Part shown: piece by piece, positions 7,589 to 15,900 of the stretch
Numbering within the stretch: the stretch's first letter is position 1
How the letters are laid out: each line of letters opens with the position of its first letter
NCBI GenBank assembly: GCA_913061345.1
Contig: CAJXTZ010000047.1
Coordinates: 1-17,386, forward strand
DNA length: 17,386 bases
Source of the DNA: an uncultured Erythrobacter sp.
GTDB lineage: Bacteria; Pseudomonadota; Alphaproteobacteria; Sphingomonadales; Sphingomonadaceae
Reading direction: 5' to 3'
Notes under the pieces: model-generated
The model's database searches: none
What the model saw: the letters and a program-made list of their open reading frames with translations, nothing else
What the model was told of the DNA's origin: nothing
Position numbers and translations under genes: made by a program

Positions 7589-8383
7589 GTGCGCAGGATG
7601 ATCGGGAGCTTGCTTCCCCAACCGCTGAAAAGGGCGCTTCGCCCTGCGCGCCCGGATCCCATACAGGCACGTCGGCTGGCGCTTTCTCGCGAACTGCATG
7701 AACGATTTGGCGGCGTAGTGGCGCATGGTCCGTTCAAGGGACTGGAACTGGCGCCCCAGGCGCACTGGGGCAGCGGCGTCTATTCGCATCAGTTGCTGGG
7801 CATTTACGAGAAGGAAGTGCTTGATTCCCTGCGCGATACGCCTGCTGCGCACGACACCTTCGTCGAAATCGGCGCGCAGGATGGCTATTACGCGATCGGG
7901 GCCGTGCGAGCCGATATGTTCAAGACCGCGCACTGCTTCGAGATACTGGAAGCAGGACGGCAACTGATTGCCGAAAACGCGCACCGCAATGGCATGACGG
8001 ACAGACTGCATATCCACGGGGAAGCGGACGCATCCCTTGCGGACACTCTGGCCGGGCAAGGCGTAAACCTGTCGCGCAGTGTCATCCTCTGCGATATCGA
8101 AGGGGCCGAATTCGATGTCTTCACGCCTGCCATGTTCGCGGCAATGCAGGGCGCCGTGATACTGATCGAACTGCACCCTTTCGCCGTTGTCGATGGACTT
8201 GCGAAGGTAAGGGCGCTGAAGGAAGCCGCTGCGGCGCATTTTACCATTACGCAACTCACCACAGGTGCGCGCGACCTGTCCGGCTTTTCGGAGCTCGATA
8301 GCTACAGCGACACCGATCGCTGGCTGCTCTGTTCGGAAGGGCGGCCCGAACGTATGCACTGGTTGCGGCTGGACCCGCAATGA
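7589..8383 (+). CDS. FkbM-like SAM-dependent methyltransferase 2
   Basis: Class I methyltransferase-like protein of 264 residues. The presumed SAM-binding loop is FVEIGAQDGYYAIG (91-104), a departure from the usual DVGANxG. A later acidic segment, ILCDIEGAEFDVF (166-178), corresponds to the FkbM IDVEGxE signature, followed by ILIELHP. The N-terminal 85 residues carry no motif I know, apart from AHGPFKGL. By its position it should modify the same glycan as the other two methyltransferases, but substrate and even activity are inferred. GTG start codon with ribosome binding site GGGAG. It is preceded by a 63-base gap, the largest inside the operon, and its stop overlaps the next gene as ATGA. 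Confidence 0.75.
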   Translation: MRRMIGSLLPQPLKRALRPARPDPIQARRLALSRELHERFGGVVAHGPFKGLELAPQAHWGSGVYSHQLLGIYEKEVLDSLRDTPAAHDTFVEIGAQDGYYAIGAVRADMFKTAHCFEILEAGRQLIAENAHRNGMTDRLHIHGEADASLADTLAGQGVNLSRSVILCDIEGAEFDVFTPAMFAAMQGAVILIELHPFAVVDGLAKVRALKEAAAAHFTITQLTTGARDLSGFSELDSYSDTDRWLLCSEGRPERMHWLRLDPQ

Positions 8384-9441
8384 CCACCGCCACACTGTCT
8401 TCACGCGCTGATATCAGGCCACGCGAAATGCGGCTGGAATCGCTGGATGGCCTGCGCGGCCTGGCGGCGCTGTTCGTGGCGTGGTTCCATATCTACCAGC
8501 GCAACGAACTGATCCGGCCAGGCGGTATGGTGGCAGACGTGATGGACTGGACTTCGCAATCCGGCTGGCTGGGCGTGCAGGCCTTCTTCGTGATCACAGG
8601 CTTCGTGATCCCCTATTCGATCCGCGCAGGAACCCATGCTGGCGGATGGCCGAATGCGGGCCGCTTTCTGGCCAAGCGAGGTCTGCGCCTCTATCCTCCT
8701 TTCGCTGCCGCAGCGGCGTTGACCTTCGGCGTCTGGATAGTCGCTCCGCTTGTTCCCGGCTTTCGCGGGGAAGGGCCCGATATCGGCGCGGTCTGGGTGG
8801 TGCAGAACTTCACCCTCACGGCGCCCTTTTTCGGAGAGCTTTGGGCCAATCCGGTTTTCTGGTCGCTGGTGGTGGAAGTGCAGTATTATTGCGTCATCGC
8901 CGCGCTGTTTGCGCTTCGCCCACGGGTGCAGGAACAACGATTGCCCATTGCGCTCGGTCTGTGTGTTGCAGCCTGCGTACTCTCGGCGCTTACGCCCACC
9001 TATCTGCACTCTGTCGTAAGCTGGGCGCCGCTGTTCGTCATCGGCTACCTGCTCTACGCCTATATGGTGGAGGAACGCGAGCCTGGGCCGCTGCTGCTGG
9101 TTGGCGCCATCGCCGTCGCTGCGATGGTGTGGTCCGGCCAGTTGCTGGAGTTGATGCCGGTAGCGATTACCGTTTGCGTAATACTGCTAAGGTGGCGGCC
9201 CGGTCCCGTGATGCTATGGCTGGGTGCGATCTCCTATTCGCTTTACCTTATCCACTATCCTATCGGTGTGCGTGCGGTGCGATTGTTCGGCAGGCTGGAC
9301 ATCCCGGGCATTGAGGTATGGGCCTATGCAGCTAGCCTCGCACTGGTGCTGGCGGCCTCGTGGGCGTTCTACGCCGCTTTCGAGAAACCGTCCCTCCGTC
9401 TCAGCCGCAGCCTGCGTTATCGGAAGTTGCACGATGCCTAG
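8380..9441 (+). CDS. Acyltransferase 3 family membrane protein (OafA/NodX-like)
   Basis: Inner-membrane O-acyltransferase of 353 residues, expected to acetylate or otherwise acylate a sugar hydroxyl of the glycan. The diagnostic N-terminal block is RLESLDGLRGLAALFVAWFH (18-37), ending in the probable catalytic His37. FWSLVVEVQYY (160-170) matches the conserved WSLxxExxFY-type motif, and ISYSLYLIHYPIG (284-296) the C-terminal one. About ten hydrophobic segments are visible and there is no periplasmic SGNH domain, so this is the single-domain form. The length is typical of the family. It starts inside the stop of methyltransferase 2 (ATGA) and its own stop lies 8 bases inside the next gene, so it is tightly coupled on both sides. 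Confidence 0.9.
   Translation: MTTATLSSRADIRPREMRLESLDGLRGLAALFVAWFHIYQRNELIRPGGMVADVMDWTSQSGWLGVQAFFVITGFVIPYSIRAGTHAGGWPNAGRFLAKRGLRLYPPFAAAAALTFGVWIVAPLVPGFRGEGPDIGAVWVVQNFTLTAPFFGELWANPVFWSLVVEVQYYCVIAALFALRPRVQEQRLPIALGLCVAACVLSALTPTYLHSVVSWAPLFVIGYLLYAYMVEEREPGPLLLVGAIAVAAMVWSGQLLELMPVAITVCVILLRWRPGPVMLWLGAISYSLYLIHYPIGVRAVRLFGRLDIPGIEVWAYAASLALVLAASWAFYAAFEKPSLRLSRSLRYRKLHDA
9422..9426 (+). promoter_or_regulatory. Ribosome binding site for methyltransferase 3
   Basis: GGAAG ends 7 bases before the ATG at 9434, inside the end of the acyltransferase gene. It supports the ATG at 9434 over the long upstream open frame. Confidence 0.6.
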
Positions 9442-10363
9442 CTTTAGCGAAACCGTGCTGCCCGGCCTCTACCGCTGCGGCCTGAAGTTGACGCGGCGGC
9501 GCGGGGCAATGACGCTGGGGCGGATGAACGCCCGCGCATTTCCGCACGGCCAGCATTTCCGCCTGCCCACCGGCAACCTGTTTTTCCTGCCGCCGGACCC
9601 GCATTTCTTCGGCTATCTGCACGGACACGAAAGCCACATCAGCCAGCTGATCGCTCAACTCGTGCGCCCCGGCGACACCTGTTTCGATATCGGCGCGAAC
9701 ATCGGCTATTTTACCGCGCAGCTTGCCGCGCTTTGCGGGAGTGACGGACTCGTCATGGCTTACGAGCCGGACGGATCGAACTTCGGCTGGCTGCAACGCA
9801 ACATCGACCTGGCAAAGGCTGCGGGCCATCGCGCCCAAGCGGTGCAGGCGGCGGTTTCGGACCGGACGGGACGACGCAAGCTGGTGCGAGGTGCCGAGAG
9901 CACGCTGCACACTACGGTAACGGCCGATGAGGGCGATCCCGAAGCCATCGCCGCTGTCAGCGTGGACGAGGAGATCGAACGGCTCGGCATTGCCGGGCCT
10001 TTGCAACTGATCAAGGTGGACGTGGAGGGGCACGAGCCCGGTGTTTTGCGCGGCATGGCGCAAAGCGTGAAGCGCGGCGCGATCCGTCACGCCATTATTG
10101 AGGTAAGTCCCGGCAGCCAGGCGGAAGAGATCGACACCATCCTGCGCGATTGGGACAAGACCGTGGCTGGCTTGCTGCGACCTTTCCTGCGCCTTATCTA
10201 TATCTATCTGTTAAAACAGGGATTTCGTGACGGCAAGGCGGGCTTTGTCTACGCTTTCATGCTGGCCGTTTACGAAGGTATGACTGCAATTTTTGTGATC
10301 GAGGATAAAATGGGAGGCAATGCCATGCCTGCCGCTGGTGAGCCGAGGAACGATAGAAAATGA
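9434..10363 (+). CDS. FkbM family methyltransferase 3 with a GT2-like C-terminal tail
   Basis: 309 residues. The first 225 are an FkbM methyltransferase: DTCFDIGANIGYFTAQLA (81-98) binds SAM, AYEPDGSNFGWLQRNI (109-124) follows, and LIKVDVEGHEPGVLRGM (192-208) is the family signature. After AIIEVSPGS the expected FkbM C-terminus (a Gly-Tyr strand region, complete in methyltransferase 1) is missing. Instead residues 245-293 read AGLLRPFLRLIYIYLLK, GFRDGKAGFVYAF and AVYEG, which is the membrane-associated tail normally found at the end of GT2 polysaccharide glycosyltransferases. The underlying DNA (about 10190-10330) is visibly AT-richer. This is probably a fusion made by deletion or recombination; whether the methyltransferase still works is unknown. 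The open frame runs back to 9224, but the ATG at 9434 has a ribosome binding site and starts the homologous part. The stop overlaps galE as ATGA. Confidence 0.8.
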   Translation: MPSFSETVLPGLYRCGLKLTRRRGAMTLGRMNARAFPHGQHFRLPTGNLFFLPPDPHFFGYLHGHESHISQLIAQLVRPGDTCFDIGANIGYFTAQLAALCGSDGLVMAYEPDGSNFGWLQRNIDLAKAAGHRAQAVQAAVSDRTGRRKLVRGAESTLHTTVTADEGDPEAIAAVSVDEEIERLGIAGPLQLIKVDVEGHEPGVLRGMAQSVKRGAIRHAIIEVSPGSQAEEIDTILRDWDKTVAGLLRPFLRLIYIYLLKQGFRDGKAGFVYAFMLAVYEGMTAIFVIEDKMGGNAMPAAGEPRNDRK

Positions 10364-11343
10364 AGATACTAGTCACCGGCGGTGCGGGCTTCATCGGCTC
10401 TCATGCGTGCAAGGCGCTGAAGGCTGCGGGGCATGAACCTGTCGTGCTGGACAATTTGCGTACCGGACACCGCTGGGCGGTGAAATACGGCACGTTCGAG
10501 CATGGCGACATCCTTGAAACCAGCCGCGTTGCCGGGCTGATGCAAAAGCACGAAATCGAAGCGGTGATGCATTTTGCCGCGCTGGCCTATGTCGGGGAAT
10601 CGATCAGCCATCCGGACGCCTATTATCAGACCAACGTGGTGGGCACGCTGTCGCTGCTCGGTGCCATGCGGCTGGCGGGCGTGGACAGGTTCATCTTCTC
10701 GTCCACCTGCGCCACCTTCGGCAACGTGGACCATCGCATTTCAGAGGCCGATCCGCAAAATCCCATCAACCCCTATGGCGCGTCGAAGCTGATGGTCGAG
10801 CGCATCTTGTGCGATTACGCGGCGGTCTTTGGCATCGCGTCGGTGGCTCTTCGCTATTTCAACGCTGCGGGGTCCGATCCCGATGGCGAGCTCGGCGAAA
10901 TTCACGATCCCGAAACGCACCTGATCCCGATCACCCTGTTCGTGGCGGCGGGAATGCGCGGCAAGCTGAACGTGTTCGGCACGGACTACGATACCCCCGA
11001 TGGCACCTGCGTGCGCGATTACATCCACGTGTGCGATCTGGCCGATGCCCACATTGCCGCTCTCGGCGTTCTCGAAACTGGCACCTTCAAGGCGTTCAAC
11101 CTTGGCAATGGCAACGGCTTTTCGGTCCGCCAGGTCATAGACCGAGCGGAAGCGATCGCCGGCAAGCCCATCACCTGGGAAGCCTCGCCGCGCCGCGAGG
11201 GAGATCCGCCTTCGCTGGTAGCCGATGCCACGGCGGCTAGGGCGGCGCTGGGCTGGAACCCGCGCTATCCTTCGCTCGACGACATGATTGCGCACTCCTG
11301 GGACTTTCTGACCGAGCATCGGGCGAAGCTGCCTTCATCATGA
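10360..11343 (+). CDS. galE: UDP-glucose 4-epimerase
   Basis: Cytoplasmic short-chain dehydrogenase/reductase-fold enzyme of 327 residues interconverting UDP-glucose and UDP-galactose (or the N-acetyl forms), so it supplies the galactose-type donor for the glycan. The NAD-binding motif is TGGAGFIGSH (6-15), with Asp31 at the end of the second strand. FIFSSTCATFG (111-121) holds the active-site Ser/Thr, and PYGASK (138-143) holds the catalytic Tyr139 and Lys143. LRYFNAAGSDPDGELGE (164-180) is the GalE substrate-loop signature and VRDYIHVCDLADAH (218-231) is also typical. The length matches the family. GAGGAA lies 9 bases upstream, and the gene overlaps its neighbours by ATGA on both sides. A related epimerase with different sugar specificity cannot be excluded. 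Confidence 0.93.
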   Translation: MKILVTGGAGFIGSHACKALKAAGHEPVVLDNLRTGHRWAVKYGTFEHGDILETSRVAGLMQKHEIEAVMHFAALAYVGESISHPDAYYQTNVVGTLSLLGAMRLAGVDRFIFSSTCATFGNVDHRISEADPQNPINPYGASKLMVERILCDYAAVFGIASVALRYFNAAGSDPDGELGEIHDPETHLIPITLFVAAGMRGKLNVFGTDYDTPDGTCVRDYIHVCDLADAHIAALGVLETGTFKAFNLGNGNGFSVRQVIDRAEAIAGKPITWEASPRREGDPPSLVADATAARAALGWNPRYPSLDDMIAHSWDFLTEHRAKLPSS

Positions 11344-11924
11344 CCCGCGGGCCCGAACCGGATGATGGTGCATCTGCGCGCGATATCGCGGCCAACCGCG
11401 CTGCACGCAAATGGTCCGCGAAGGAACTGCTGGGCCGTCTTGCATGGGAATGGCTGGGGAGCATCGTCTTTGCCCTTACCCCCCGCCCGTTCTGGGGCTT
11501 GAGGCGAACGATCCTGCGATTGTTCGGCGCACGGATTGGCGAGGGTGTACATATCTTCCCCAGCGTGCGGATCGCCGTTCCGTGGAATCTCACGATGAAT
11601 GCCTTCTCCTCGCTGGGAGACCGGGCAATCCTCTACAACCTTGGCCCTATCACCATCGGGCAGCGCGTTACCGTATCGCAATACGCCCATCTTTGCGCCG
11701 GATCGCATGACTACGCGGCGAAGACTTTCGACCTTACCAAACCGCCGATCACCATCGGGGACGAGGCATGGGTCTGTGCCGATGCCTTCGTCGGGCCGGG
11801 TGTCACTATCGGGCGCGGCGCCATCGTGGGAGCGCGGGCCGTGGTGGTGAAGAATGTGGCCGACGCGGTGTTGGTGGCCGGTAATCCCGCCGCAGTGGTG
11901 AAGCGATTGTCACCCCGCACCTAG
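11340..11924 (+). CDS. WcaF-like hexapeptide-repeat acetyltransferase
   Basis: Left-handed beta-helix O-acetyltransferase of 194 residues, likely transferring acetyl from acetyl-CoA to a sugar of the repeat unit in the cytoplasm. Short hexapeptide-type repeats run through the second half (ITIGQRV, ITIGDEAWV, VTIGRGAIVGARAVV). The putative catalytic loop is LCAGSHDY (118-125) with His123, and the end VAGNPAAVVKR (179-189) is typical of the NodL/WcaF/LacA group. The N-terminal segment WSAKELLGRLAWEWL followed by PRPFWGLRRTILRLFGARIG resembles WcaF-type colanic acid acetyltransferases. It is the last gene of the plus-strand operon, overlaps galE by ATGA, and ends 25 bases before the converging DUF2891 gene. 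No terminator is evident between them. Confidence 0.88.
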   Translation: MTRGPEPDDGASARDIAANRAARKWSAKELLGRLAWEWLGSIVFALTPRPFWGLRRTILRLFGARIGEGVHIFPSVRIAVPWNLTMNAFSSLGDRAILYNLGPITIGQRVTVSQYAHLCAGSHDYAAKTFDLTKPPITIGDEAWVCADAFVGPGVTIGRGAIVGARAVVVKNVADAVLVAGNPAAVVKRLSPRT

Positions 11925-11949
11925 AACTCGGGCTGTGGCGCGCAGGCCG

Positions 11950-12942
11950 TTACGCTGGCGGTTCGAGAGCCAGCAGTGCAAAGCTGGCAAGCCAGTGGGA
12001 ACCCATGTAATCGCCGTCCACTGCTTCCATCGAGGCGTCGAGATGCGCCCTCGCACTTTTGCGTAGCTGTGACGCGCGTGCATCCTTGCCGAGGTGCGCC
12101 GCTATCTCGCGCAGCGCCCATGCGCGACTGAGGTTCAATCCGTCGAGGTGCGCCATCTTGCCATCTGTCGGATCGGTAACGATGACTGGGTGGCAAGCTT
12201 GTTCAATCCAGCCGCCTTGGGGCAGCACGCGGGCGAACCATTGGCTGAATTCCTGCGGCGGCAAGACACGGCGCATCAACAGACTTACCGAAAGCACCGG
12301 CGACAGGAATGAATCGCCGCCGACGTCCCATCCGCGATATTCGGGCAGTTCGCCGAACTGGGCACGGGCATAGTCCGCTATCACCGCGTTCAGATCGGTA
12401 TCGAAGGCCGCCGCCCATTCATGCGCCAGTGTCAGCGCGAAAGCGGTGTTGGCGTGGGTGCCGGTGGTGATCGGATGAGCAAGCTTTGGCAGGTAGTCGC
12501 GAAAGCCTGCTGCGAAATGACGCGCCAGCGGCTCTAGCAGCACGGCCCATTCTTCGTTTTCATGGCGGCTGGCTTCCAGGTGCAAATAGAGCAGCCACGC
12601 CCAGCCATAGGGGCGTTCGAATCCGCTTGAAGCTGGCCTTTGCACATAGGCCAGTTCGGCAGCCAGCTTTCCAACCGTAAGGGTCTCGTCAGCCAGCGTT
12701 TCGATCTGCGCGGCCTCGGGCATGTCAGGATAGAGACGGCGCAAGGTCAGCAGGGTCCACCAGCTGTGCACGCAGGAATGCCAGTCGAAACTGCCGAAGA
12801 AAGCCGGGTGCATTTCGCGCGGGGTTTGCGCGTCCTGCGGACCGGTCAGCACGTGGCCGATGGAGTTGGGATATTCCTGCCCCACGTGGCCCAGCGCAGT
12901 GCGGGCAAAGCGTCGCGCCATCGTCTCGTCCAGCCGCCTCAT
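11950..12942 (-). CDS. DUF2891 family protein
   Basis: Protein of 330 residues that I recognise as DUF2891, a family without established function. Conserved family blocks are HPAFFGSFDWHSCVHSWW (45-62), FERPYGWAWLLYLHLEA (108-124), TGTHANTAFAL (160-170), HLDGLNLSRAW (265-275) and GSHWLASFALLAL (314-326). Many conserved His, Trp and Asp residues and an apparently all-helical, repeat-like layout would suit an alpha/alpha-toroid enzyme, but that is inference. There is no signal peptide or membrane helix, so it is probably cytoplasmic. It starts inside the stop of the 5-oxoprolinase-like gene (ATGA), so the two are almost certainly one transcript and possibly one pathway. Confidence 0.85.
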   Translation of the reverse strand: MRRLDETMARRFARTALGHVGQEYPNSIGHVLTGPQDAQTPREMHPAFFGSFDWHSCVHSWWTLLTLRRLYPDMPEAAQIETLADETLTVGKLAAELAYVQRPASSGFERPYGWAWLLYLHLEASRHENEEWAVLLEPLARHFAAGFRDYLPKLAHPITTGTHANTAFALTLAHEWAAAFDTDLNAVIADYARAQFGELPEYRGWDVGGDSFLSPVLSVSLLMRRVLPPQEFSQWFARVLPQGGWIEQACHPVIVTDPTDGKMAHLDGLNLSRAWALREIAAHLGKDARASQLRKSARAHLDASMEAVDGDYMGSHWLASFALLALEPPA

Positions 12943-15900
12943 GGCTTTTTCTGCCCATATCCCCCGCCACCCGGCGTGCGGATCACGATCGTATCGCCGG
13001 GTGCCATATTGGCAGCACCTGTCGCGCCCAGATCGAGTGTCGAGCCGTCCTTGCGTTCCACGAAGGTTTCACCGGCTGCCGCATCGCCGCCGCCTGCGAT
13101 ACCACGCGGGGCAATCTTGCGCCGGTTGGCAAGGATTTGCGCCTGCATCGGCTCCAGGAAACGGATGATCCGTTCAACCCCTTCGCCGCCGTGCCACTGG
13201 CCCGCGCCGCCCGACCCGCTGCGGATGGCGAAACGCTCAACCCGCACGGGAAGGCGCGTTTCCAGTACTTCGGGATCGGTCAGGCGCGAATTGGTCATAT
13301 TGGTCTGCACGGCATCTGTGCCATCGTGGCCGTCGCCTGCGCCCGAGCCTCCTGCGATCGTTTCGTAATATTGGCGAGTGTCGTCACCGAAGGTGAAGTT
13401 GTTCATGGTGCCCTGCGCCGGGGCCAGCGCGCCAAGAGCGGCGAAAATCGTGTCGGTCACGACCTGGCTCGTCTCCACATTACCCGCCACCACGGCAGCG
13501 GGTGGGCGAGGAGACAGCATGCAACCTTCGGGCACCACGATCTCCACCGGGCGCAAACAGCCATCGTTCAGCGGAATATCGTCGTCGATCAGGCATCGCA
13601 GGCAATAGAGCACGGCGGCGCGCGTGATGGAGGCAGGAGCGTTGAAATTGTTGGGCAATTGCGCGCTGGTGCCGGTAAAATCAAAACGGGCGGTTCTGGC
13701 CTTCGCGTCGATATCGACAGCCACGCAAACCTGCGCGCCGTTGTCCATGGCATAGGTGAAGCTGCCCGGTTGCAGCCGTTGCACAAGCGCGCGCACGGCG
13801 GCCTCGCCATGGTTCAGCGCATGACCCATATAGGCATTGAGAACCTCGTGGCCGTGTTCGCCCGCAGCATCCCCCAGCAGGTCCGCCCCGCGAGCGCAGG
13901 CGGCAAGCTGGGCCTTGAGGTCGGAGATATTGCGCGAGGGATTGCGCGCCGGATACGCGCCCGCAGTCAGCAGTGCACGAAGTTCCGCCTCGCAGAACCG
14001 CCCCTCGTCCACCAGCATTACGTCATCGAGGCGAATGCCCTCTTCATCGATGCTTGTGCTATCGGGCGGCATGGAGCCGGGCGCCGTGCCACCGATATCG
14101 GCATGGTGACCGCGCGCCGCGACGAAGGCATCGGGCTGGGTGCTCTGGCTCGACAGAAACACGGGCACGATCACCGTCACATCGGGCAGATGGGTGCCGC
14201 CCGCGTATGGATCGTTCAGGCAATAGGCATCACCTCGGCGGATACCGCGCTGCGATCCTGCGCGGTTGTCCACGATACGGCGGATGCTGGCTGACATGGA
14301 ACCAAGGTGCACGGGAATATGCGGCGCGTTGGCGATCAGCGATCCCTCGCCGTCGAACAGGGCGCAGGAAAAATCCAGCCGTTCCTTGATGTTGACGCTG
14401 CTGGCCGTGCTTTCCAGCACCACGCCCATTTCCTCGGCGATGGCCATGAACAAGTTGTTGAACACGGCAAGGCGGATCGGGTCCACCTGCGTCCCCATCG
14501 CCGGCGTGTGTTCGCGCGGCGCGATGCGGGTGAGGATCAGCGAGCCGTCCTGCTCCAGCGTGGCGCGCCAGCCTGCCTCAACGATGGTGGTGGAGCCGGC
14601 ATCGGGTATCATGGCGGGCCCGTCCAGCGATTGACCGGGAGTGAGCGAGCCGCGCTCCTCCACCACGCCCTGCCTCGCCAGCCCTCCGCTACTGCCGCGT
14701 CCTTCCACGCTCAGCGCCTCCAGCACGACGGGCGCATCATCGTCGGACCAGCCGAAACGGCGGCGATGTTCCTCGCGAAAGCGTGCATCGGCATCGTCGC
14801 CCAGCGGCAGGTCCAGCGTGGTGTCGCTTCCCTCGAACCGCAGGCGCATGCGCGGGATCAGGTCGATATGGTCTGCGGCAATGCCTTGCGCCGCAAGGTC
14901 TTCCATCACCATTGTCTCAAGCCGCGCCAGCGGTTCGGCAAAATCCTCGGTCAGAGGGCGCACTACGCCTGCTTCTCGCATGGAAACGACCGGAGCCAGA
15001 CCGATGCCGTAGGCAGAAAGCATGCCCGCCAGGGGGTGAACCAGCACGGTCTCTATACCCAGCTCGTCCGCCAGGCGGCAGGCGAATTGTCCGCCCGCCC
15101 CGCCGAAACAGGCCAGCGCATGGGTCGTCACGTCATGCCCGCGAGCGGTGGAGATGGTGCGGATGGCGTTCGCCATTTCGTCCACGGCAAGGGTGAGAAA
15201 GCCCTCCGCCAGCGTGTCGATCTCCATGGCCTGGGGAAGCTGCGCTGCGATCTCCTCGATGCGGGCGCGGCTGGCATCAGGGTCCAGCGGCTGGTCGCCA
15301 TCCGGACCGAACACGCGGGGAAACTCGTCAGGATCGATCCTGCCCAGCACAAGGTTGCAATCGGTCACCGTTAGCGGCCCGCCCTTGCGATAGCAGGCAG
15401 GGCCGGGATCGGCGCCCGCGCTTTGCGGGCCGACCCGCAGCGACTGGCCATCGAAGCGGCAGACAGAGCCGCCGCCGGCAGCCACCGTGTGCACCTGCAT
15501 CATGGGCGCAGCGATAGGGATGCCCGCCACCACGCTATCGCTCGTGCGTTCATACTCGCCGGAATAGTGGCATACATCGGTACTGGTGCCGCCCATGTCG
15601 AACCCGATCAGCCTGTCGTACCCCAGCGCCAGTGCGGTTTCCGCCATGCCCACAACGCCGCCAGCGGGGCCAGAAAGAACGGCATCCTTCCCGCGAAACA
15701 CGTGCGCATCGGCAAGGCCGCCGTTCGATTGCATGAAGCGGAGCGAGCCGTGATCGGGCAAGCGCGCAGCCAATTGTTCCACGTAGTCGCGGATGACGGG
15801 TGAAAGGTAGGCATCAGCCACCGAGGTATCGCCCCGGGGCACCAGCTTGATAAGCGGAGACACCTCGTGGCTGGCACTCACCTGCGTGAAGCCAAGCTCG

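Noticed and set aside
7034..8404. 456-codon open frame on the minus strand
   Set aside because: It lies opposite the GT2 and methyltransferase 2 genes, which have clear family motifs. Long antisense frames are common in GC-rich DNA.
9224..9433. Longer start for methyltransferase 3
   Set aside because: The extra 70 residues are the out-of-frame translation of the acyltransferase; the ATG at 9434 has a ribosome binding site.
11969..11988. Hairpin GCCAGC/GCTGGC as a terminator for the plus-strand operon
   Set aside because: Only a 6-bp stem, no T-tract, and it lies inside the end of the DUF2891 coding region.
13137..15374. Long plus-strand open frames opposite the oxoprolinase-like gene
   Set aside because: They are shadows of a gene with strong motifs along its whole length.
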